DNA of 44,594 bases from Candidatus Wolfebacteria bacterium RIFOXYD12_FULL_48_21 (GTDB lineage Bacteria > Patescibacteriota > Minisyncoccia > UBA6257 > UBA9933), in NCBI GenBank assembly GCA_001793945.1, contig MGIW01000002.1, positions 1 to 44,594 of the forward strand, written 5' to 3'. A model generated the notes under the pieces. It made no database searches, was not told where the DNA came from, and worked only from the letters and a program-made list of their open reading frames with translations. Shown one piece after another: positions 38,118 through 44,594 of the stretch. The number at the start of each line of letters is the position of its first letter. Positions within the stretch are counted from its first letter, which is position 1. A program made the translations under genes and the position numbers.

Positions 38118-38813
38118 ATGTCTAAAACGAACATAGATCGCATGGCCGTCGTATTCTATGGACCTCCCGGGTCCGGAAAGGGTACGCAGGCGCAACTGTT
38201 GGCAGATACGCTTCACTTGTTTCATTTCGATACCGGGAGTCTTTTGCGAAACATATTGAACGATCCGAAATACAAGGACGACGAAAACATCCATCGGGAG
38301 CGGGAATTGAACGAATCGGGAAAGCTGAACACGCCATCATGGGTGCTGGATGTGGTCACCAAGCAGGTCGATGACCTCGCAAAGCTCGGCCAGTCCATCG
38401 TATTCAGCGGTTCGCCGCGGAATGTATTTGAAGCCTTTGGCGAAGAAGGCCGCGTGGGCTTGCTCGATTTTTTGGTGGAAAAATACGGAAAGGAACATGT
38501 GCATATTTTTTACTTGCAAATACCCGACGAAACGACCGTCCAGCGCAACACGCACCGGACCATTTGTTCGGTATGCAAAAAGCCGTTGCTCGATATGGAA
38601 CACAAGCCGACTACCTGTCCGTTTTGCGGAGGAGCGGTGGAACACCGTGTTGACGACACCACGGAAGTCATCAAACAACGGTTAAAGGAATACCACGAAC
38701 GCACCGAGCCAGTCATTGCGGAATCGGTCAAACGGGGGTATAAAGTGATAAAGCTCGATGGCACGCCCGCTCCATACAAAATACACGAAGCAATCATGAC
38801 GCATTTTAAGTGA
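38118..38813 (+). CDS. adk: Adenylate kinase, zinc-lid form
   Basis: Converts ATP + AMP to 2 ADP. 231 residues. The P-loop GPPGSGKG is at 15-22 and the LID carries four Cys (150, 153, 167, 170 in CSVC ... CPFC), the zinc-binding form. The first 8 residues (MSKTNIDR) precede the Met9 where most adenylate kinases would start; translation from the first ATG fits the leaderless promoter, but Met9 remains possible. In most bacteria adk follows secY directly; here the cassette island lies between. Confidence 0.95.
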   Translation: MSKTNIDRMAVVFYGPPGSGKGTQAQLLADTLHLFHFDTGSLLRNILNDPKYKDDENIHRERELNESGKLNTPSWVLDVVTKQVDDLAKLGQSIVFSGSPRNVFEAFGEEGRVGLLDFLVEKYGKEHVHIFYLQIPDETTVQRNTHRTICSVCKKPLLDMEHKPTTCPFCGGAVEHRVDDTTEVIKQRLKEYHERTEPVIAESVKRGYKVIKLDGTPAPYKIHEAIMTHFK

Positions 38814-38817
38814 ATTA

Positions 38818-39058
38818 TGTCATTCCGAGCGGAGCGGTAATCCGCGAAGTCGAGGAATCTGCTCCCTTCCCTGTATTGTCATCCCGGCGAAAGCCGGGAT
38901 CCAGAGTCTGAATATCCATATGTTACTACCGCAGAAAACACTGGACCCCGGCCTCGACTTGGCGTTGCTAACGAGTGGAACGAGTGTGCAACGCGCCGAA
39001 ATGCCTGCGGAGCATTTTTTCTTACGCGAAGCAGGCCGCCGGGGTGACACATCCCGCG
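38818..39058. repeat. Nested palindromic repeats
   Basis: GTCATTCCGAGCGGAGC unit, GTCATCCCGGCGAAAGCCGG unit, then CACTGGACCCCGGCC ... GGCCGCCGGGGTGACA split by about 80 bp of other repeat sequence. Together with the next entry they fill the 349-bp gap between adk and map. Confidence 0.65.
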
Positions 39059-39074
39059 CATTGTGATTCCCGCT

Positions 39075-39151
39075 CTTACTACTTACTACTTCCCCTCCAC
39101 TTGCCCCGCATTCCTCATTAGAAATTATAAATTATAAATTAGAAATTACCC
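39075..39151 (+). repeat. Two heptamer arrays before map
   Basis: CTTACTA x2 with CTTCCCC (39075-39095), and ATTAGAA, ATTATAA, ATTATAA, ATTAGAA, ATTACCC (39117-39151). A C-rich run and the map ATG follow. Confidence 0.75.
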
Positions 39152-39162
39152 CCCCCACCCCC

Positions 39163-39924
39163 ATGGTCCGCATCTATACAACTTCAGAAATAGAAAAAAT
39201 AGCCCGCAGTGGGGCTATTTTGGCGCGTACGCTGGCGGTGTTAAAGAAAGAAATCGCCATAGGGGTTACGCTAAAGCATCTCGATACCGTGGCGCGTGAA
39301 TACATTCGCAAAGAGGGGGCTGAACCGGCATTTTTGAACTACCAACCGCATGGCGCGGAGCACCCATACAAGGCGTCCATTTGTGCCTCGGTCAACGAGG
39401 TCATCGTGCATGGGTTCCCGACCGAATACAAGATAAAATCGGGCGATATATTGAAGATCGACGCAGGGGTGCTGTTCGACGGCATGTACTCCGATTCGGC
39501 GTTTACGGTCATAGCGGGAAAGGGCACGGTAAAGGCCCAGAACCTCGTTACAGCCACTCGTAAGGCCCTGGAAGAGGCGATAAAGGCGGCAACGCCGGGT
39601 AACCATATCGGCGATATAGGCTATGCTGTAGAGAAGACAGCAAAGCGCTATAAGGTCAATATCGTACAAGGTTTAACGGGCCACGGCGTGGGCTATGGAT
39701 TGCACGAAGACCCCTATGTATATAACTACGGCAACAAGGGCGAAGGCCTGCTGTTAAAGCCGGGCATGGTATTTGCCATAGAACCGATGCTCTGCACCGG
39801 CAAAGGGCAGGTGCGCCAGCTGAAAGACGAAAGCTGGGCCATGGTAGACAAGGGGTTATCGGCCCAATTTGAACACACCATAGCCATAACCGAAAAAGGA
39901 CCCAGGATATTGACGAAAGAATAA
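39163..39924 (+). CDS. map: Methionine aminopeptidase, type I
   Basis: Removes the N-terminal Met from new proteins. 253 residues. The metal ligands are in KIDAGVLFDGMYSDSAFT (two Asp), GHGVGYGLHEDP (His), FAIEPM (Glu) and the C-terminal QFEHTIAI (Glu), all intact. No N-terminal zinc-finger extension. The ATG follows heptamer arrays and a C run with no Shine-Dalgarno site. The usual infA-rpmJ-rpsM run does not follow; the next gene is a cation transporter. Confidence 0.96.
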   Translation: MVRIYTTSEIEKIARSGAILARTLAVLKKEIAIGVTLKHLDTVAREYIRKEGAEPAFLNYQPHGAEHPYKASICASVNEVIVHGFPTEYKIKSGDILKIDAGVLFDGMYSDSAFTVIAGKGTVKAQNLVTATRKALEEAIKAATPGNHIGDIGYAVEKTAKRYKVNIVQGLTGHGVGYGLHEDPYVYNYGNKGEGLLLKPGMVFAIEPMLCTGKGQVRQLKDESWAMVDKGLSAQFEHTIAITEKGPRILTKE

Positions 39925-39929
39925 AGACC

Positions 39930-40943
39930 ATGAGTAGTAAAGCACATCACGATCACGGAACCTTGCCGGTCATAGCAGCACTTGCCGGTAACGGGTTTAT
40001 TACAATACTTAAGTTTATCGGGTTTATGGCATCCGGTTCAGGGGCTATGTTTTCTGAAGCGATTCACAGTTTTGCCGACACCGCAAATCAGGCACTTTTG
40101 ATGGTCGGAATCAAGCGATCCAAAAAGAAGGCGACCAAGGAATATTCATACGGGTATGGCAAGGAACGATTTTTATGGGCGCTGATATCGGCGTGTGGGA
40201 TATTTTTTGTGGGCGCAGGCGCAACGGTCTATCAAGGGATTACGGCGCTCGTCGAACGGGAACATGTTGCAGTAGGTGGTATCGTGTTTTTTATACTGGG
40301 GGTATCGTTTATTGTGGAATTGTTTACGCTATGGTTGGCCTATCGCGCATTGCGCAAGGCGACCAAGGGAATGAAGTTTGCCCGCGCATTGCAATATGGA
40401 GACCCCGCGACCATTGCGGTGTTGTATGAAGACGGCATTGCCGTGCTTGGTGTTACGGTTGCATTTGTGAGTATCTTGCTGACGAAGGTGACCGGTGCGT
40501 ATTATTGGGACGCGATCGGTTCGATCACTATTGGCATCATGCTTGGCGTTATGGCGATCATTTTGATCGACAAGAATAGGGGATTGCTTATAGAAAAATC
40601 AATTCCGGAAGAGATTCGGGAGCGGATCATTGAAATACTGGAAGCAGATCCGGTCATAGAAAAAGTGCTTGATTTCAGATCGGCCATTATGGACGTAGGG
40701 AAGTATCGCATCAAATGCGAAGCCGAGTTCAATGGTAATGTATTGGTAAAGGAAATGTTCGCGCAAGGGGCACTGCGGGAAGAATACGATGACGTTCGGG
40801 ATGATTACCGAAAGTTTATCAAGTTTTGCGTGGAATCTATCGATCGCGTGCCGCGGCTCGTGGGGAGCCACATAGACCGCATAGAAAAGAGCATTCAAAA
40901 GGAATATCCGGAGGTGGTGCATATAGATATCGAATTGAACTGA
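39930..40943 (+). CDS. Cation diffusion facilitator (CDF) transporter
   Basis: 337 residues. A His-containing start (SSKAHHDHG), about six membrane helices in the first 210 residues with the CDF core MFSEAIHSFADTANQALL (metal-site acidic and His residues), the YSYGYGKERFLWAL loop and a second membrane His/Asp site near YYWDAIGSI, then a cytoplasmic regulatory domain. The sequence resembles the ZnT9-like branch. Such proteins export Zn2+ or similar metals against protons. It starts 5 bp after map, so the two are probably co-transcribed. Confidence 0.88.
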   Translation: MSSKAHHDHGTLPVIAALAGNGFITILKFIGFMASGSGAMFSEAIHSFADTANQALLMVGIKRSKKKATKEYSYGYGKERFLWALISACGIFFVGAGATVYQGITALVEREHVAVGGIVFFILGVSFIVELFTLWLAYRALRKATKGMKFARALQYGDPATIAVLYEDGIAVLGVTVAFVSILLTKVTGAYYWDAIGSITIGIMLGVMAIILIDKNRGLLIEKSIPEEIRERIIEILEADPVIEKVLDFRSAIMDVGKYRIKCEAEFNGNVLVKEMFAQGALREEYDDVRDDYRKFIKFCVESIDRVPRLVGSHIDRIEKSIQKEYPEVVHIDIELN

Positions 40944-40944
40944 T

Positions 40945-40968
40945 AAAAAAGCGTGCAAGCGCTTTTTG
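40945..40968 (+). terminator. Intrinsic terminator
   Basis: AAAAAGCG / CGCTTTTT around TGCAAG, right after the stop codon. Confidence 0.8.
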
Positions 40969-40998
40969 CCTTGAATTCAACCCTGAATCGCAACAGTG

Positions 40999-41138
40999 TG
41001 TCATTCCCGTCCGCCAGCTGGCGGAGGAATCCATTTCAATCATGTGCGGCACGCACGATAAAATAATCTTAAATGCGCGTTCCGCGCGGAAGTGAAAGTG
41101 GAAGTGGAAGTGGATTCCGGCTCGGAGGCCGGAATGAC
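40999..41138. repeat. Palindromic repeats and a short GTGGAA tandem repeat
   Basis: GTCATTCCCGTCCGCCAGCT with GGCGGAGGAATCC at 40999, GTGGAA units at 41090-41112, and an inverted copy GGATTCCGGCTCGGAGGCCG with GAATGAC at 41112. No gene is seen in the 345 bp between the CDF gene and 41289. Confidence 0.65.
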
Positions 41139-41191
41139 AATTCAGCTGCGCGTGTTGCGATTCAGATTAGAATTCAGCTGCGTACATAATC

Positions 41192-41219
41192 TTGACAATC
41201 GTTATGCAATATGTTAGTT
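41192..41219 (+). promoter_or_regulatory. Putative promoter of the second accessory operon
   Basis: TTGACA (41192-41197), 16 nt, TTAGTT (41214-41219); weak -10. Confidence 0.45.
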
Positions 41220-41288
41220 TGAAATAACCTACGAAAAGGTTTTACGTTTCCTGAACTTTTAAAATTCAATCTATATCATGGAGGAGAA

Positions 41289-41540
41289 ATGACAAATTCA
41301 TTGCTGTGGATATTTTTGGGTGTTATTATGTATCATTTGCTTTCGGCTTTTCCGTTAGCTACCAAAACAAAGGTGGTCGCCTCTATCGTGGTGTCACTCA
41401 TTTTGATGGTGGTTATCAAGATTGCTGGGTTTTTGATAAGCGGCATTTGGACAGTGGTCACAGTATTTGGTCCCTTCGTGTTGCTTGCCGTGGCTCTTAA
41501 GTATTTCGTTGGCTGGGCTGGAATAAAAAGAAAGGCTTAA
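41289..41540 (+). CDS. Small membrane protein
   Basis: 83 residues, nearly all hydrophobic, with three membrane segments (about 4-22, 29-47 and 52-74) and a basic C-terminus (GIKRKA). No family recognised. GGAGGA lies 5 nt before the ATG. It heads a plus-strand operon with the Ser-rich secreted protein, the DUF2491 protein and the PspA-like protein, so it may be the membrane partner of an envelope-stress complex. Confidence 0.65.
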   Translation: MTNSLLWIFLGVIMYHLLSAFPLATKTKVVASIVVSLILMVVIKIAGFLISGIWTVVTVFGPFVLLAVALKYFVGWAGIKRKA

Positions 41541-41600
41541 TTTTTTTGCAAAAAATAGCCTGTAACCATCAAAATCAATATTTAACCAGAGAGGTGAGTA

Positions 41601-42623
41601 ATGAAGAAACTTTTGGCAGTGGTTATGATTTTTACACTCGGTTTTTCGGGTGTGTTTGCCGGAGTGGTAAACGCGAAGAGTGGCGGCGGAGGAGGTTTTT
41701 CTTCAAGCCGCTCATCAAGTTTTTCTTCTTCGTCGAGATCATCGTCTTCCAGCTTTGGCAATTCAAGTTCGTCAAGACCGTCGTCGTCAGGATTCAGCAA
41801 CTCAAGCTCAGCAAAACCGTCACCGACGGTTTCGAAACCAGCCGGATTTTCCAATTCGGCTAGCAAACCGACTGTGGCTGCAGCTCCGCCTTCAAGCGGA
41901 TTTAGTAACTCCGGTCAGGTAAAAGCGACACAAGTGGCATCGGTGGCGCCACAAGCGCCGAGTGTCAAGATGACGCCGATGCAGCAGAAGATGAATCAGG
42001 CTTATTCGAAGCAGGAGTCTACCAAGGCCTTTGCATCGTATAAGACTGAGCAGACAAAGTTCAAGGCAACGGAAGTTGCTGCACAAACGCCAAAGGCAGA
42101 ACAGACGCGGGTGGTAAATAACATCAGGGTGAAAAACTATTCCTTTGGCAATTACTACGCGCGTCGGAATGTCTTCTACGACACCTATCATTACCGAACC
42201 CCGGCTTATGCTTATTACAGCAGCCCCAGTTTCGGAATGTGGGACGGCATGTTCCTTTGGTTCATGCTTGATCACATCAATGATCGGCAGTATGCTAACA
42301 TGTACTACAATCAGCAGAATAACGAGGATATGAAAGCGTGGCGCCGCGAGGCTGATCGTTTGGCTCGGGACAATGCTGAATTGCGGGCAAAGCTCAACAA
42401 TCTTGATGCCGAAACCGGTAAGTTGAAAGCGCAGGGTGCGGTAATCGACCCGTCCTATGTTCCGCCTGATGCTCAGGATATGGCTCTTTCAGCCAAGGTG
42501 GTCGAAGAGAATGCCAGCAAGATCGCGGCAGTGAATACTAAGAAAGAACCTCTGGTTTGGCCTTGGGTTCTTGGTCTTTGCGCTGCTCTTGGCGGCTTCT
42601 TTGTTTGGAGGAAATTTGCATGA
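41601..42623 (+). CDS. Ser-rich secreted or anchored protein
   Basis: 340 residues. A signal peptide (1-25, cleavage near VNA-KSG), then a low-complexity Ser/Gly/Phe repeat region (residues 27-115, with FSNS and FGNS repeats), a Lys/Gln-rich part, a Tyr-rich region (YYARRNVFYDTYHYRTPAYAYYS-like) with the compact WDGMFLWFMLDH motif near 215, a short coiled coil, and a C-terminal membrane segment (WPWVLGLCAALGGFF) before WRKFA. The FGxWDxxFLWFML pattern recurs in uncharacterised envelope proteins. AGAGGTG is the Shine-Dalgarno site. Its TGA overlaps the next ATG. Confidence 0.65.
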   Translation: MKKLLAVVMIFTLGFSGVFAGVVNAKSGGGGGFSSSRSSSFSSSSRSSSSSFGNSSSSRPSSSGFSNSSSAKPSPTVSKPAGFSNSASKPTVAAAPPSSGFSNSGQVKATQVASVAPQAPSVKMTPMQQKMNQAYSKQESTKAFASYKTEQTKFKATEVAAQTPKAEQTRVVNNIRVKNYSFGNYYARRNVFYDTYHYRTPAYAYYSSPSFGMWDGMFLWFMLDHINDRQYANMYYNQQNNEDMKAWRREADRLARDNAELRAKLNNLDAETGKLKAQGAVIDPSYVPPDAQDMALSAKVVEENASKIAAVNTKKEPLVWPWVLGLCAALGGFFVWRKFA

Positions 42624-43324
42624 TTGCAAAACTCCTGGCAGCGATCACCAAAAAGAAAGCTGCAAATTCCACACTATTTGGTGAAAAGCCGAAAGTGCGG
42701 ATTGATGAGTCGTGGCCTTTGGGTATCAAGCTCGGCCGCACGGTCGTTCTTGAACAAACGCCTTTTTTGTTGGCTGACAACTCGGAAGTAAAATTCCCGG
42801 GTGAGGACAACGTGATCAAGGCGGTTGGAATTGCCGAGCCAGCGATTGCGGAAGGCGTGAAAGTTTTTCGCATCTATTTGCAAAAAGTCGCCGGCGAAGA
42901 GGAGTCAGTCCTGCAAATCTCGGTCGATAAAAAGACTGATGAAGTACTGGAAAGCATTCTTTATCGACTGGCTTGGGAAATTTTCCCCGCCAGTTCCGAA
43001 GAAGTTGCCTTATGGATGAATGAAGAAAACGGCATGCTTGGTTGGAAGGATATGAAAACGCCGACGGAAAATAAATACGAACGGGTTACACCATTTGCCA
43101 ATAAGGACATGGTCAAGCCGTTTCCGTGGCGCGAACACTTCACCGACGATCCTCATATCGCCAACATCCTCCATATTGATTACGGGTCAGTTGTCTATGG
43201 TCGTGAGCTCAATGAGCAAACGACTGAATATCTGCTCGTAAGCAAGGTTGAGGAGGAGGGTAGCACCTCCATCAAAATCTATGCCGGCATCACGATTGAT
43301 TCCGGTTTCATTAAAATCCTGTAA
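42620..43324 (+). CDS. DUF2491 family protein (YjfK-like)
   Basis: 234 residues, soluble. The segment RIDESWPLGIKLGRTVVLEQ, then PFLLADNSEVKFPGEDNVIKAVG and WEIFPASSEEVALWMNEENGMLGWKDM match DUF2491, the family of E. coli YjfK, whose gene neighbours a PspA homologue (yjfJ), as here. The function is not established. ATG 42620 overlaps the previous stop (ATGA) and has GGAGG 8 nt upstream. A longer frame further upstream lies inside the previous gene. Confidence 0.8.
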   Translation: MIAKLLAAITKKKAANSTLFGEKPKVRIDESWPLGIKLGRTVVLEQTPFLLADNSEVKFPGEDNVIKAVGIAEPAIAEGVKVFRIYLQKVAGEEESVLQISVDKKTDEVLESILYRLAWEIFPASSEEVALWMNEENGMLGWKDMKTPTENKYERVTPFANKDMVKPFPWREHFTDDPHIANILHIDYGSVVYGRELNEQTTEYLLVSKVEEEGSTSIKIYAGITIDSGFIKIL

Positions 43325-43343
43325 AGGTAAAAGGAGAAACATT

Positions 43344-44123
43344 ATGGCGGGTAAAGGAAGATTCTTTGGTTCATTGATCAGCGGCTATTTTGCAAAGGGC
43401 ATGGACGAGCTACTCAAAGGCTTGGTCAAGCTTGATCCGGAAACAGCCACCGAGGCCCAGATCGACGCTCTGCTCAAGGACTTTGATGACATGTCTCTCG
43501 AAGTCGCCAAGGCACAGAATGAATATGCCAAGGAGCAGAAAGAGGCCGATGCGATTCAGGCGCTCTTTGACCAGCGGTTGAAGGCGGCAGAAAATCTGCA
43601 GGCCAAAATGGTTGCAGCAACCGACGAGGCCACGAAGGCGAGTTTTGAAAAAAGCCTGATGGCGCTTCTCGAGCAAATCGAGGAGATGAAGCTGGATGTT
43701 GAGCGCGAGAAGGCCGAAGCCCTTGATGCGAAAAACCTTTATGAAGACATGAAGGCTACCATCGAGGCTTTCGCCAAACAGCTGCAGAATACCCGGAAAC
43801 AGATCGAGGCTGCGAAGCGGGCGATGAAGTCCGCCGAGGCACAGAGGGCCAGGGCGGAAATGCGTGAAGCAACTGCCTTGAGTGCATCGGGTTTGAAGAC
43901 CAGCGCCAATGAGCTCAATACGGTTCTCGGTGCCATGAACAGCCTTGCCGACAAGGAAAAGACAGCCGCCATGGCCGCCGATCAGCGGGCTCGGCTGTTG
44001 ACACCGACCAACATCGAAAAGGATGATGACAACATTGCCGCCGCCATGGCCGAAGTAAGCGGTGCGCCGGCAAAAAGCCAAAGCATTGAAGAACGTCTCG
44101 CTGCGCTCAAGAACGCTGTGTAA
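43344..44123 (+). CDS. PspA/YjfJ-like coiled-coil protein
   Basis: 259 residues, almost entirely helical. After a short N-terminal amphipathic part (GRFFGSLISGYFAKGMDELLKGL) come long coiled coils rich in A, E, K and Q (residues about 55-215), as in PspA/IM30 proteins that bind and remodel the inner membrane under stress. The C-terminal EERLAALKNAV is the short terminal helix often seen in the family. The neighbouring DUF2491 gene supports the assignment to the YjfJ branch. AAGGAGA is 7 nt before the ATG; a terminator follows. Confidence 0.7.
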   Translation: MAGKGRFFGSLISGYFAKGMDELLKGLVKLDPETATEAQIDALLKDFDDMSLEVAKAQNEYAKEQKEADAIQALFDQRLKAAENLQAKMVAATDEATKASFEKSLMALLEQIEEMKLDVEREKAEALDAKNLYEDMKATIEAFAKQLQNTRKQIEAAKRAMKSAEAQRARAEMREATALSASGLKTSANELNTVLGAMNSLADKEKTAAMAADQRARLLTPTNIEKDDDNIAAAMAEVSGAPAKSQSIEERLAALKNAV

Positions 44124-44161
44124 GGCAAAAATCACAAACAAGCAAGGTCGTTTTTAACGAC

Positions 44162-44196
44162 AATCCCTTGGAAAGAAATTTCCAAGGGATTTTTTA
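44162..44196 (+). terminator. Intrinsic terminator
   Basis: AATCCCTTGGAAA / TTTCCAAGGGATT around GAAA, then TTTTATTTC. Confidence 0.92.
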
Positions 44197-44594
44197 TTTC
44201 TATATTTCAGTTTTAATATATTAAATTACTTACTAAATATCCTAATATTAATCATTTATAAAATATAGTACATCTTTGGGTTACTAATCTCCATGTACCA
44301 AGTGTTATAACAGATTCAGTGTTACTAATATGAACTGGTTAAAGGGAATGAAAATATTAGGTAGGCATCTCTAGATATTGATCTGGTGCTGGCAACAAAA
44401 GATAAATATCAAACAAGCCAACAGATCTTGCCGACGGTGCACACGGGAACGGATGTTCCTGTGCGCTCGAGCAGCCAGTGTCCTTGCGAATTACCCACTT
44501 GTTTTAGGCAAGGACATTTGGCGGTTTTGCATGTCGGAATTCGTTAATGAATTCGTTCGGGCTTTTGCCCTGCAATCCGCAGTGGAGTAGATCG
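44197..44594. other. Unassigned right end
   Basis: An AT-rich stretch (44197-44370) with no coding signal, then a GC-richer part with a hairpin (CACGGGAAC / GTTCCTGTG, near 44438-44460) and short frames of at most 70 codons without a start signal. No tRNA or known RNA is recognised. The next gene may lie beyond the window. Confidence 0.4.

Noticed and set aside
44378-44590. 70-codon frame at the right end of the window
   Set aside because: No Shine-Dalgarno site or promoter, Cys/Arg-rich composition, and a competing frame of similar length; not supported as a gene.

Overview
The window looks like a piece of a Candidate Phyla Radiation (Patescibacteria) genome read with the standard bacterial code. 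The signs are an S10/spc-type ribosomal operon in which rpsE runs directly into rplO with no rpmD (L30 is known to be absent across this radiation), a short valyl-tRNA synthetase, compact genes with many small uncharacterised membrane proteins, and many short palindromic repeats between genes. I cannot place it more finely from sequence alone.

Layout. 1-700: 3' end of 23S rRNA, 5S rRNA and two terminators. 749-9029: mostly core genes, namely an anchored peptidoglycan-binding protein, valS, tpiA, a PAP2 phosphatase, two small conserved proteins, a zinc/manganese-type ABC permease and ATPase on the minus strand, and an RmuC-like protein. 9134-11909: two small related proteins, then groES and groEL. 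12.1-19.1 kb is an accessory stretch: a minus-strand operon with a PspA-like coiled-coil membrane protein, a tiny lipoprotein and an orphan TAXI/TRAP-type binding protein; then a nucleotide cluster with a cytidylyltransferase-like enzyme, a dCMP deaminase-like protein, a DHFR fused to a HIT domain, and thymidylate synthase. 19.5-31.3 kb is the ribosomal protein operon rplC-D-W-B, rpsS, rplV, rpsC, rplP, rpmC, rpsQ, rplN-X-E, rpsN, rpsH, rplF-R, rpsE, rplO, secY. The usual secY-adk-map run is split by about 6.8 kb carrying four copies of a self-contained gene cassette of unknown function and a large secreted NlpC/P60 protein. adk, map and a CDF cation transporter follow. 41.3-44.1 kb is a second accessory operon: a small membrane protein, a Ser-rich secreted protein, a DUF2491 (YjfK-like) protein and a PspA-like coiled-coil protein.

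How it fits together. The thymidylate cluster contains a plausible route from dCMP to dTMP: deaminase makes dUMP, ThyA methylates it, DHFR regenerates the folate. The two PspA-like loci suggest envelope-stress functions. The core genes are a normal growth set.

The most striking features are at the level of RNA and repeats. Nearly every gap in the ribosomal operon holds one of two long imperfect hairpin elements, A (about 105 bp, built from four copies of a 12-mer around GCATTATT) and B (two arms of 7-bp tandem repeats), and they alternate A-B-A-B along the operon. Tandem 7-mers of differing sequence also recur elsewhere, including inside valS and in the groES leader. Core genes lack Shine-Dalgarno sequences, several having a -10 box only 5-9 nt before the ATG, while the accessory genes have strong Shine-Dalgarno sites.
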